Shown piece after piece: positions 1-12,600 of a stretch of 64,000 nt of DNA. A model generated the notes under the pieces. It ran no database searches, was not told the origin of the DNA, and saw only the letters and a list, made by a program, of their open reading frames with translations. Source of the DNA: Mimachlamys varia (taxonomy: Eukaryota > Mollusca > Bivalvia > Pectinida > Pectinidae); assembly GCA_947623455.1 (NCBI GenBank), contig OX392541.1, forward strand, positions 8,746,719-8,810,718, given 5' to 3'. The first letter of the stretch is position 1; the number at the start of each line of letters is the position of its first letter. A program made the position numbers and the translations under genes.

Positions 1-482
1 CACTTTCAGAATCTTGGAAGTGAACGTTAGTGGGCGATAAAGCTTGCATGCTTCTATGAGTGCACTAAGTCATTTCATCACAACAACTTAATGTACCTGT
101 TGTGACAAAACGACTTGGTGCAGACAACAGCTGTGTCTTGTCATCAATTAGAAAATTCTACTGGAGTGTAAAGTAAAGAGGCGACAAAGGTCACCAGAAC
201 ATGACCTCATATGGGATTTGTCAGATCCCATAACAGATTTTTATCAGCATATCAATATATTGAATTTAATATACAATTTCTGAAGCAAAACCAATTTATT
301 GCAGATATTTTATGAAATGTAATAAAGAATAAATAAACAAACAACATCAACATCACTGATCTCAGAGTAAATAGAAACGAACAAGATCAGTCCTATTTTC
401 ATGCAACCATTCTCTTGCTTGAGCCCTTTGATTCAAAGTCCAATCATGATACAATCATTTCCATGTGAATTTTTTTTTGTAG
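1..482. other. COG3 intron (3' part)
   Basis: Sequence upstream of the first COG3 exon in the window. I see no coding match or repeat in it; it ends in a T-rich tract and AG acceptor. Confidence 0.6.
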
Positions 483-643
483 CCAAGGAGCTGGTGGCGT
501 TTGAGACGATCTGTAAACAGATGCTAATGGACGTACAGGAGCGCCTTGTGTACAGGACGTACATCTGTATCAAGGCTGACATCCTTAACTACAACGCTGC
601 CCAAGGGGACCTGGCCTACCCGGAGAAGCTGGAGATGATGGAG
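483..643 (+). CDS. COG3: COG3 exon (first in window)
   Basis: A T-rich tract ending in AG precedes the exon and GTAGGA follows. It encodes [20 protein letters not shown] and then [22 protein letters not shown], the best conserved block of COG3 in the window. It enters with two bases completing a codon and leaves in phase 0. Confidence 0.9.
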
Positions 644-3600
644 GTAGGAACCATTCAGCTTGATTCTGTTTAGGTTCCTCCTACCATTAACAAAAACTTG
701 CCAGGCCCAGGTCCACAGTTATCATTTGGTTAACTAGCTGTCCATCACTGGGTCACAGGTTTGAGGTCTATGTAGGGCAGTCACTAGGTTCTGATAGCAG
801 GTCTGAGGTTTTTCTATGGTAAATCCACACCAATCCACAATCCACTGACAAACCAAACAAACTTGAAAATTAATACAAACTTCATGTTTAGCTGTGTATT
901 AGAAAATTGTTCTATATGTCATAGTTCTAGATTTGACCAAATATTACAGATAAAATATACAAAAGAAAATCTTTCTCAGTATGATGGGTATAGAAATATG
1001 GGTTTGATCAAACCAGGGTTTAAAACCTGTAAGTTCTCGTGCTATCATACTGCGTCAATCTGTGTCTATCAATATTTGTACAATCATATTCACTGTGTCT
1101 ATGTATTGTATATATATGTACAATGGTATTCACTGTGTCTATGTCGTGTATATATATGTACAATCATATTCACTGTGTCTATGTATTGTATATATATGTA
1201 CAATCATATTCACTGTGTCTATGTCGTGTATATATATGTACAATCATATTCACCGTGTCTATGTCGTGTATATATCTATGTCGTGGATATATATGTACAA
1301 TCATATTCACTGTGTCTATGTATTGTATATATATGTATAATCGTATTCACTGTGTCTATGTCGTGTATATATCTATGTCGTGTATATATATGTACAATCA
1401 TATTCACTGTGTCTATGTATTGTATATATATGTACAATCATATTCACTGTGTCTATGTCGTGTATATATATGTACAATCATATTCACCGTGTCTATGTCG
1501 TGTATATATCTATGTCGTGGATATATATGTACAATCATATTCACTGTGTCTATGTATTGTATATATATGTACAATGGTATTCACTGTGTCTATGTCGTGT
1601 ATATATATGTACAATCATATTCACTGTGTCTATGTCGTGTATATATATGTACAATCATATTCACTGTGTCTATGTCGTGTATATATATGTACAATCATAT
1701 TCACTGTGTCTATGTCGTGTATATATATGTACAATCATATTCACTGTGTCTATGTCGTGTATATATATGTACAATCATATTCACTGTGTCTATGTCGTGT
1801 ATATATATGTACAATCATATTCACTGTGTCTATGTCGTGTATTTATATGTACAATCATATTCACTTTGTCTATGTCGTGTATATATATGTACAATCATAT
1901 TCACCGTGTCTATGTCGTGTATATATCTATGTCGTGTATTTATATGTACAATCATATTCACTGTGTCTATGTCGTGTATATATATGTACAATCATATTCA
2001 CTTTGTCTATGTCGTGTATATATATGTACAATCATATTCACTGTGTCTATGTCGTGTATTTATATGTACAATCATATTCACTTTGTCTATGTCGTGTATA
2101 TATATGTACAATCGTATTCACTGTGTCTATGTCGTGGATATATATGTACAATCATATTCACTGTGTCTATGTCGTGTATATATTTGTATAATCGTATTCA
2201 CTGTGTCTATGTCATGTGTATACATTGTACAATCATATTCACTGTGTCTATGTCGTGTATATATATGTACAATCATATTCACTGTGTCTATGTCGTGTAT
2301 ATATATGTACAACCGTATTCACTGTGTCTATATTGTGTATTATTGTCTCTTGTTCATGTCAAAATTATTGTACTTGTAGGCCTCTTTTATTAACCCTTAA
2401 TTGTCCTTTCAAAAGGTTAATCCTAGACTAGCATAGACTCATTTTCATAAATGTATGGTAGAATCTCCTCAAGTAACCAAGGGGTAAAAGTATCAAATAG
2501 CATCTATGTTCCTGGCACATTCTGGGTAATAAAATATCTTTGTCGTTTCTTTGTTACTGAATATTTGACATTTGAATGAAAATTTCATCTTTTCAGAGTA
2601 TAGCAGAAGGCATTAAAAACAGTCAGAATACCAAGGACAGGTCAAGGTCATCATCTATGTCCTCGACAGGTCAAGGTCACTCAAGGTCACTCTCTAATGG
2701 CTCCAACACCAGTCTGGAGGTTGCCCAGATCACAGATGGGGAACAACAGGAGATGGGGGCTCCTGTCATAGGAGGAGTAGGGGACCCACAGCACCCTCAG
2801 GGTAGGTACAGAACAGAACCCTCGGGGTAGGTACAGAATATAGCCCTCGGGATAGGTACAGAACAGAACCATCAGGGGAGATACAGAGCACGGTTTAGTG
2901 ATGTGATAGATTCATGAATCATGGATGAACCATCAACATAAGTTTGGGACCAAAAATTTGAAATGATTCCAATGGCTGAACACAACTGATATCACAGAAG
3001 AAAAAACATTAACAAGGCTTTGATGTATTTGGTTTGTAGGGACCTCAATGATAGATATCAAGGTTTTGATGTATTGGGTTTGTAGGGACCTCAATGCCGC
3101 TCTCTCCTGCTGACCTCCATGGTATGTGGTATCCCACGGTGCGCCGAACACTGGTCACTTTGTCCAAGCTCTACAGATGCATTGACGTGAGTACATAACA
3201 TTATACCTATCACATATACTATTTTCAAAACAAGAGGTTTTTTTTTAGCTCACATGCTCAAAGGGAAAATGAGCTTATGCCATGGTACAGCGTGTTGTTG
3301 CTATTAATCCCTACTAGTCCTGAACCACATGGCAGAATTTGATCAAATTGGGCCAGAAAGTCCTTGGGTGAAGGTCGTCCCCAGTAGGGGTAATTTAGTA
3401 CATACCTTATTATCTTTACTTTATGACAAGATATCGTCCATTTTGTCCCATGATTGCTTTGAAACAACTTTGTGCAGGTGAGTAATACAGGCCCTGTGTG
3501 CCTCTTGTTTTATCTGGGTACATGCATTGTCCCTCCATCTCTGTACCCTTTCGATATGTCTTGGCAGAAATGAAAGCTAGTGATGGATTAAAGATCAGCT

Positions 3601-6600
3601 ATAACTGAAAATTGATTTGTTTGAATTTTCCAATTCAGATTATCCAAAGTTCCTGCATCAATATAATCTGTTGATCTCCTGGTAAATTTAACGATGTATT
3701 GTGTTTACAGAAGACTACATTCCAAGGTCTGTCCCAGGAGGCACTGCAGTCATGTATACATAGTCTACAGAACGCCAAGGAGGGAATCACCAAACGCAAG
3801 GTCAGTTTTACCCTGGAAGATACATTTTAACTCAAAAATCGGAGGTGGATGAGAAAAATATATTAAATAAAAATCTCGGTACTCTACAAAATCCAAGTCA
3901 TCTATAAAAATCCCAGTCATCTACAAAAACCCCAGTCATCTACAAAAATCCCAGTCATCTACAAAATCCCAATAGATAAATCCCAGTCATCTACAAAAAC
4001 CCCAGTCATCTACAAAAATCCCAGTCATCTACAAAATTTCAGTCATCTATAAAAATCCCAGTCATCTACAAAACCCCAGTCATCTACAAAATCCCAGTCA
4101 TCTACAAAACCCCAGTCATCTACAAAATCCCAGTCATCTACAAAACCCCAGTCATCTACAAAATCCCAGTCATCTACAAAGCCCCAGTTTGTATCCTAGC
4201 GGTTTGAAGGTTACAATGTTTGAGACCTATGTGAGTCAGTCACCAGATACTTGCAATATGTTGGTGGTTGGGTGGTGAAGTGGATACTTGCATTTCACTG
4301 GGGGAGTTCATCCCCTTATCCGATGTGAAAAGTAATGGGATCACTTGCCCAACTATGTGACTTTTCTCCAGGTATTCAATTTTTCTCCAACAAAAAATCC
4401 AGCACTCTTATACCCTGGAACTTACTTCATAAGTGTTGTAAAATCAATATTGAAAGTTTACATTAGGGCTTTGCCAGAATTAACTACATGGGAGGGCCCT
4501 GGTAGGCACTTTTTCAGAGACCCCACCACCCATCAAATATTAAGTGATCTAATTTAAAGAATGGTAGCTATAGACAGCTCTGGTTTGAACCCAGCCACCA
4601 TGATAAATTATGGAATAGCTTTAGGAAATAGTTAGATTTGTTCTGTTTAACACTTGGATGTATTTGATATATCCCATGAAGAGTCCATGTGTAAACTATG
4701 ACTTACCTTGTTTATTTGTTTTTCCAGAATGTTTTAGATGGGGAGCTCTTCATCATCAAACATCTCCTGATTTTACGGGAACAAATCGCTCCGTTCCACG
4801 CTGATTTCTCTATCAGGGAAACCTCTCTGGATTTCAGTAAATTCAAAGGTAAATGATAAATACTAGCATATCTAGTGTAATTTCTTGTGTGGGTTCTATT
4901 ACTGAGGTGTTGAATATATGGGTGATATTAATGTGATGCATTAATTTGGTATTTTTCATTTATAGTTGTATATTTACATTCTGATTGTTTCTTCTTTATA
5001 TGAATATACCAACAACTGCCTGTAATAACAATCTTGTTCAATGAGTATATTGTCATTTCACCGAACATCCCTGCTTAAAAAGTTCAAATAACTACGATTA
5101 ATCATTGGTGCCAGGTTTATTCAAATTAGTACTGCTCCGCCAATGTCACTTAAAGGACAACACAAATACAAATGAAGTTATTTTAATTACTTGTTCAAGA
5201 CAAAAAAAGCTAAACACAAGCAATTGCTCTTATAAAGTTTCATATTTAAGTATATCAGGATAAAATTTTTTTTTAAATTCTGTTCAATCCCCTATGTATA
5301 TCTGGTGATGTGCTCATGCTGAGAAATAAGCCCGGTCATATCTGATGTGGTCTAGTCTAGCCACCAACAAAAACTATTTTCATAGTTCTGTAATAATTAC
5401 ATGGATTTTTTTTCGAATTGAGAGTTTTTCTCCCCAAGAATTATTTTAGGAAACATGTGGTATATAACAAACAAAATGTTTCATTTAGAATTTTCAATTT
5501 TTTTCATTACACTGTAAATTCTGTTATTTTTGTTTTGTTCACATTCTGTAAACATTCACATCTCAATTCAAACTTACAGTATAATCCAATGGCCATCAAT
5601 TTACATTTCAGTATTGTTACCATTTCAATTGAAAATTAACATGATTTTCAGAAATAAAAAAAAAACAGCAAAAAAAAAGAAAAAACTGAAAACAAACAAG
5701 TGAAAAACAAATAAAAGTAAAGCAGCAGTAAGAGGGAGAAGTTTCCTTTTCATCCAGTTCTGAATTTTTTTTTATACACCGGCATTTTATGAGCTTTACT
5801 TTGAAATAGTTTATGCTTTTAATGTGTTTATTGATTGCTCAAAGTTTAGCTAATGTGAAATTTAGTTATTGGATATGTTGCAAGCTTGAAGTGAGACTGT
5901 TTCTGAGCTTTACATTTTAATTATTAATATTGCCGCCATCGTTTATTTACCGTACAGACCTGAGTTTTTCACAAGCTGGTCATAAGTTTCTGGGTAACTA
6001 TTTCCTGCCTTTGTCTTCTTTTATGTAAAACTTGGGAACGTTTAAGTTACACAAAACAGTGTTCAATAATTTGTCTTAAAGGTGTTTGTCAGAATGCCCA
6101 ATACTATCTCCTCCTTCTGTTATTCACCCCTGGAATTTCCTAATGAACTGTTCCAACATTTGGCCTGGAAGAGTTCAAATGTGTTTTCAGGGATGAATGA
6201 GCTAAAGTGATCTTGATATAAATAAATATTTTGTTATTTTTCTAAAAAAATTACCAGAAAATTTCTTTATTGCCATTCTGAATGACTAAGTATAGTTAGG
6301 AAACTATTTTCTTATCATCTACAAATAACTTATAGCTAAAAAGAAATCTGAAGTTGAACTTTTGTCTGTATTTCCAGAGTACATTGCAGATATTAATGAA
6401 TGGTGAACTTTTCTAAACTATAAAATAAAAAGATTGTGTGCAGATGAAAATTAGCGCAAAAAAAAAAGTACTTTTGCATTTCGGTTATTATTGTATTTAT
6501 GGAATCCATCAGAACCATAAGATAATACTTTCTCCATCAAAACAGGCATTGTATGTTCTGGATTTTGCTACTAAAGATTTATTTAAAAATTCAGCTTTTT

Positions 6601-9600
6601 TCTTCTTTTGTTGTTGTTACAAATTAAATGATATTGATGGGTCTTTAAATTAAAAATAAAAATTTTGAACACTGAATGAACTTGTGAACAATTCCAGGGT
6701 TTACATGCTGCCTGCCTAGTGTTTCTCCCCTTGTCTGTGTATTATCTCCCTTTGTCTGTTTATTACCTCCCTTGGTATTGAAGTATTGTGTTCTGTATGC
6801 ATTGTGAATATCCCGGTTCTATGAAAGGTATTTCTGTACATTCTCATCAAAATTGTATCTAGTATCATATGGTGCGAGTGCACATAATGAAAAAGGCAAT
6901 TGCATGCTTTTTACAGGCATTTTAAAGTGCTACATTTGAGCTTAATTGTTTCAAATGGAAAGTAAGTAATTCCTGTAAAACTGCTGAAAATTACTCAATA
7001 GTTCTTTAGAAAGTGCTGATATAATATATACAGCAGAAAATTAGCATGTACAAAGTATTCTCTTAAGGAATATTTCAAAGATTTGTGTTGATATTTATTA
7101 TAAAATATTCATCTATTATTTTGGATTAATTATGATTTGTTTTAATTTTGAGCTTTTTAAAGCTCAGAAAAATCTGTATACTTTTTTCCCCAAATTACCT
7201 TAAAAATAGCAACAGTTTCTTGTAAAACTGCTTAAGAATTTAAATTGTTTGAATTTTGTCCTAAATCCTGTGTGAATCTTTTCATTAGCCATTGTTTCTG
7301 CCTGTCAAGGTCATGCCAGCAGAAGAAACAACAACTGGGGATTAAATATTAAGTGAAGTAGTAGATAGGGTTTTGATGAGATTGAATATGTAATGGTGAA
7401 TCTGATCTGTCTTGTCATGTCTGTATGTCTATAGCTTTGGTTGTAGCATGGGGGTGATGTAGGGACATAGAAATACTGTTATACATATATTGTCATTGTT
7501 TGTGAACTGTATATTTATCCAGAAAAAGAAAACATCCATTCCAACAGGCTAACATTGCAAAATTTTGTTTTAGCCTTCAGTTTGATTTTCTTTCATATTT
7601 GCACATTGTACATACCAGTAGTATGAAACAGATGGGGAATGATCTATTAAGTCAATTAAAAAAAAACTTTTTTCTTTCTCAGCTTAATATTTAAACCTTA
7701 TTAAAATCAGACTGATTTATTTTCCTTGATTCTTCTCATGTTTTATGGTACAAATGCCTGCCATCATCTGTAGCATGTTTTTGTTTCAGAATAAAATAAA
7801 ACTGTATTGTTATGTGATGTGCATTTGTGTTTTTGGTCTGGTCCTTGTCTACTAACCCTGGCAAAATGTCAAAGTCGCCCCAGTTTCTCAAACTATCCTG
7901 AAGTTCAGGCAGCCATCATTAAAAGTATTATTAAGCCTCATATTTAATGGTAAATTATATCACTCAATATAGACAAGTTAGTCTTTCTGTTCCTGCTTGT
8001 ACAAAATATTTCAATTAAAAACATAGTTTTAGAGATATGTTTGTTCTTCTTTTCATTAATATCGAAATATTTATGTATTTTCAAAATCTTTCAAAATCAT
8101 CTGAATTTCAATTTATAGCATTATAATACATAGGTGGTGTTTTCTTTGGCCCTGACAGCAGATTTAGATTTTTTGAAAGATATATGTCTGGTGAGGCCTA
8201 TACATACAAGACTATCACAAGGGGGTTCACATGAACACATACTGCAGCCTCCCAAATACACATGCATTCAACACACTCATATTGCATGCACCAAGAGGCC
8301 ATCTTAAAATTACATTAAATAGGATGTTCCCGGTAAAAATGATAAAACCAAACAACTTTCAGTCAGATGAAGACGTCATATTTGCAGTGGAGGACTTTCT
8401 GAACGATCAAGAAAAGGACTTCTATAAAAGTGGCTTTGAGGCCCTAAAATGTTGCTGGCAAAAGTGTATAGATACTGAAGGGGATTATTTTGAAAAATAA
8501 TGCAACATGTCCGCCAAAAAAACTCTATATGATACAAAATACATGATACACTGACATGTTGAAAGTTAATTTTCTTTTTTATGTGAGGATGTTGAGCCAG
8601 TATGACTTTAGATGTAGACTTGTGTAATTGTCCTGTGATCGTGGCTGACGTAAATGTAACCCCTGTGTTCTGTGTTGGTTACTGGGTATTTATAGATTTG
8701 ATTGACAGCACCGGGTCATGACCCTTGTTTAGACATCACCTAACCGATATAGTTTCTCTAACATTGTACAACACTTCTCTTCTTTACATTGTATTAACAT
8801 TTCCACAGATTTGCTTTCACTACTTTAGTTACGGGATCCTGTGGCTTTGGAATTGCTCATGTTAACACATATACCTCTGGATACACGTTTGAATTCTTCC
8901 AACTCAAAGGTTGGAATAGTTCATTTTGAAATTTCAGGGATGAATAAGTTTATAGTTCTAATTAAGGTTCACTTAATTTGTATGACAATTCATGTTGTCA
9001 TAAATTTACCTTGGTAAGTAATATGTAAATCAGGTTATAGATGAACCTTCTCAGCATAAGTTTATCCTTCAATAAACTCAACACTGGTAACAACAATCGA
9101 CTGAGGCTGACATTCTGCTATTACTAGCCCTCGGCCACCGAGTCATGGATTCAGTCGCCAAGTACTGACAGGTAGGATGGTGGTTTTTCTCCTGTAACAA
9201 TGGCATCATTCCACCAGTTACTTTGCACTTCCTTAAATGACCAATGTAGAACCCTGAACTTGATTCAGAGATCATGAGTTGATGTTGAGGCTTTCCAAAA
9301 TACTTCGATGGTGTGGTATATTGATCAGGAGTTATAGTAAAAACCATAATAAGATGATCATACCAGGTACCTGACATCAACTTTCTAAAAATTTCAATGG
9401 TGAGGCTCTGCATGCTCAAACTAGAAAACGTGTGTATACACCCCTAGAGACAGAACAACCCTTTAAAATGATGTACCAGGTATTGGTTCCTTCAGGTGAA
9501 ATCATTAGATCTTAGAGTAAAGGAACATCTATATATCTTATTATGTAAACTTACTAATGTAGGTGTCCAGAATCAACAGTCTCCTACCTAAATAGAGAGG

Positions 9601-12600
9601 TCTGGCAAAAATGATCCATATCATTGTCACTTAAATATTCTATGATAATAAATAATGTAACTGTTGGATGTTGGAAACATAGAGATAAAATGTCTGACTT
9701 TGCTACAGGTGCTGCCTACGGTCTGGTGAACAACAAGTCCAAACTGTTTGCCTTAAACAGTACCAACGCACTACTACAGTTTATCCTGGAGGTAAGGTCC
9801 CACACTACTATAGTTTATCCTGGAGGTAAGGTCACACACTTCTACAGGTAAGGTCACACACTACTACAGTTTATCCTGGAGGTAAGGTCACACATTACTA
9901 CAGTTATCCTGGAAGTAAGGCCACCCACTACTACTCTTTATCCTGGAGGTAAGGTTACACACTACTACAGTTTATCCTGGAGGTAAGGTCACACATCACT
10001 ACAGTTTATCCTGGAGGTAAGGTCACCCACTACTACAGTTTATCCTGGAGGTAAGGTCATGCACTATTACAGTTTATCCTGGAGGTAAGGTCACACACTA
10101 CTACAGCTTATCCTGGAGGTAAGGCCACCCATTACTACATTTTATCCTGGAGGTAAGGCCACCCACTACTACAGTTTATCCTGGAGGTAAGGTCACACAC
10201 TACTACAGTTTATCCTGGAGGTAAGGTCATGCACTATTACAGTTTATCCTGGAGGTAAGGTCACACACTACTACAGCTTATCCTGGAGGTAAGGCCACCC
10301 ATTACTACAGTTTATCCTGGAGGTAAGGCCACCCACTACTACAGTTTATCCTGGAGGTAAGGTCACCCACTACTACAGTTTATCCTGGAGGTAAGGTCAC
10401 ACACTACTACAGTTTATCCTGGAGGTAAGGCCACCCACTACTACACTTTTTCCTGGAGGTAGGGCCCACACTACTACAGTATATTCTGGAGGTAAGGTCA
10501 CCCACTACTACAGTTTATCCTGGAGGTAAGGTCACCCACTACTATAGTTTATCCTGGAGGTAAGGTCACCCACTACTACACTTTATCCTGGAGGTAAGGT
10601 CACCCACTACTATAGTTTATCCTGGAGGTAAGGTCACACACTACTACAGTTTATCCTGGAGGTAAGGCCACCCACTACTACACTTTTTCCTGGAGATAAG
10701 GTCACACACTACTACAGTTTATCCTGGAGGTAAGGTCACCCACTACTATAGTTTATCCTGGAGGTAAGGTCACCCACTACTACAGTTTATCCTGGAGGTA
10801 AGGTCACCCACTACTACAGTTTATCCTGGAGGTAAGGTCACCCACTACTATAGTTTATCCTGGAGGTAAATATAAGGTCACACACTACTACAGTTTATCC
10901 TGGAGGTAAGGTCACCCACTACTACAGTTTATCCTGGAGGTAAGGTCACCCACTACTACAGTTTATCCTGGAGGTAAGGCCACCCACTACTACAGTTTAT
11001 CCTGGAGGTAAGGTCACACACTACTACAGTTTATCCTGGAGGTAAGGTCATGCACTATTACAGTTTATCCTGGAGGTAAGGTCACACACTACTACAGCTT
11101 ATCCTGGAGGTAAGGCCACCCATTACTACAGTTTATCCTGGAGGTAAGGCCACCCACTACTACAGTTTATCCTGGAGGTAAGGTCACCCACTACTACAGT
11201 TTATCCTGGAGGTAAGGTCACACACTACTACAGTTTATCCTGGAGGTAAGGCCACCCACTACTACACTTTTTCCTGGAGGTAGGGCCCACACTACTACAG
11301 TATATCCTGGAGGTAAGGTCACCCACTACTACAGTTTATCCTGGAGGTAAGGTCACCCACTACTATAGTTTATCCTGGAGGTAAGGTCACCCACTACTAC
11401 ACTTTATCCTGGAGGTAAGGTCACCCACTACTATAGTTTATCCTGGAGGTAAGGTCACACACTACTACAGTTTATCCTGGAGGTAAGGCCACCCACTACT
11501 ACACTTTTTCCTGGAGATAAGGTCACACACTACTACAGTTTATCCTGGAGGTAAGGTCACCCACTACTATAGTTTATCCTGGAGGTAAGGTCACCCACTA
11601 CTACAGTTTATCCTGGAGGTAAGGTCACCCACTACTACAGTTTATCCTGGAGGTAAGGTCACCCACTACTATAGTTTATCCTGGAGGTAAATATAAGGTC
11701 ACACACTACTACAGTTTATCCTGGAGGTAAGGTCACCCACTACTACAGTTTATCCTGGAGGTAAGGTCACCCACTACTACAGTTTATCCTGGAGGTAAGG
11801 TCACACACTACTACAGTTTATCCTGGAGGTAAGGTCACCCACTACTACAGTTTATCCTGGAGGTAAGGTCACACACTACTATAGTTTATCCTGGAGGTAA
11901 GGTCACCCACTATTACAGTTTATCCTGGAGGTAAGGTCACCCACTACTACAGTTTATCCTGGAGGTAAGGCCCACACTACTACAGTATATCCTGGAGGTA
12001 ACATCACACACTATTACAGTTTATCCTTGAGGTAAGGTCACACACTACTACAGTTTATCCTGGAAGTAAGGTCACCCACTACTACAGTTTATCCTGGAGG
12101 TAAGGTCACCCACTACTATAGTTTATCCTGGAGGTAAGGTCACCCACTACTACTGTTTATCCTGGAGGTAAGGCCACCCACTACTACTCTTTATCCTGGA
12201 GGTAAGGTCACCCACTATTACAGTTTATCCTGGAGGTAAGGTCACCCACTACTACAGTTTATCCTGGAGGTAAGGTCACTCACTACTATAGTTTATCCTG
12301 GAGGTAAGGTCACACACTACTACAGTTTATCCTGGAGGTAAGGTCACACACTACTACAGTTTATCCTGGAGGTAAGGTCACACACTACTACAGTTTATCC
12401 TGGAGGTAAGGTCACACACTATTACAGTTTATCCTGGAGGTAAGGCCCACACTACTACAGTTTATCCTGGAGGTAAGGTCACGCATCACTGCAGTTTATC
12501 CTGGAGGTAAGGTCACACACTACTACAGTTTATCCTGGAGGTAAGGTCACCCACTACTACAGTTTATCCTGGAGGTAAGGTCACACACTTCTACAGTTTA

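Noticed and set aside
863..2379. Overlapping 440-codon plus-strand frames of Tyr/Cys/Ile-rich repeats
   Set aside because: The 40-bp array produces them in all three frames; no splice sites or conserved sequence.
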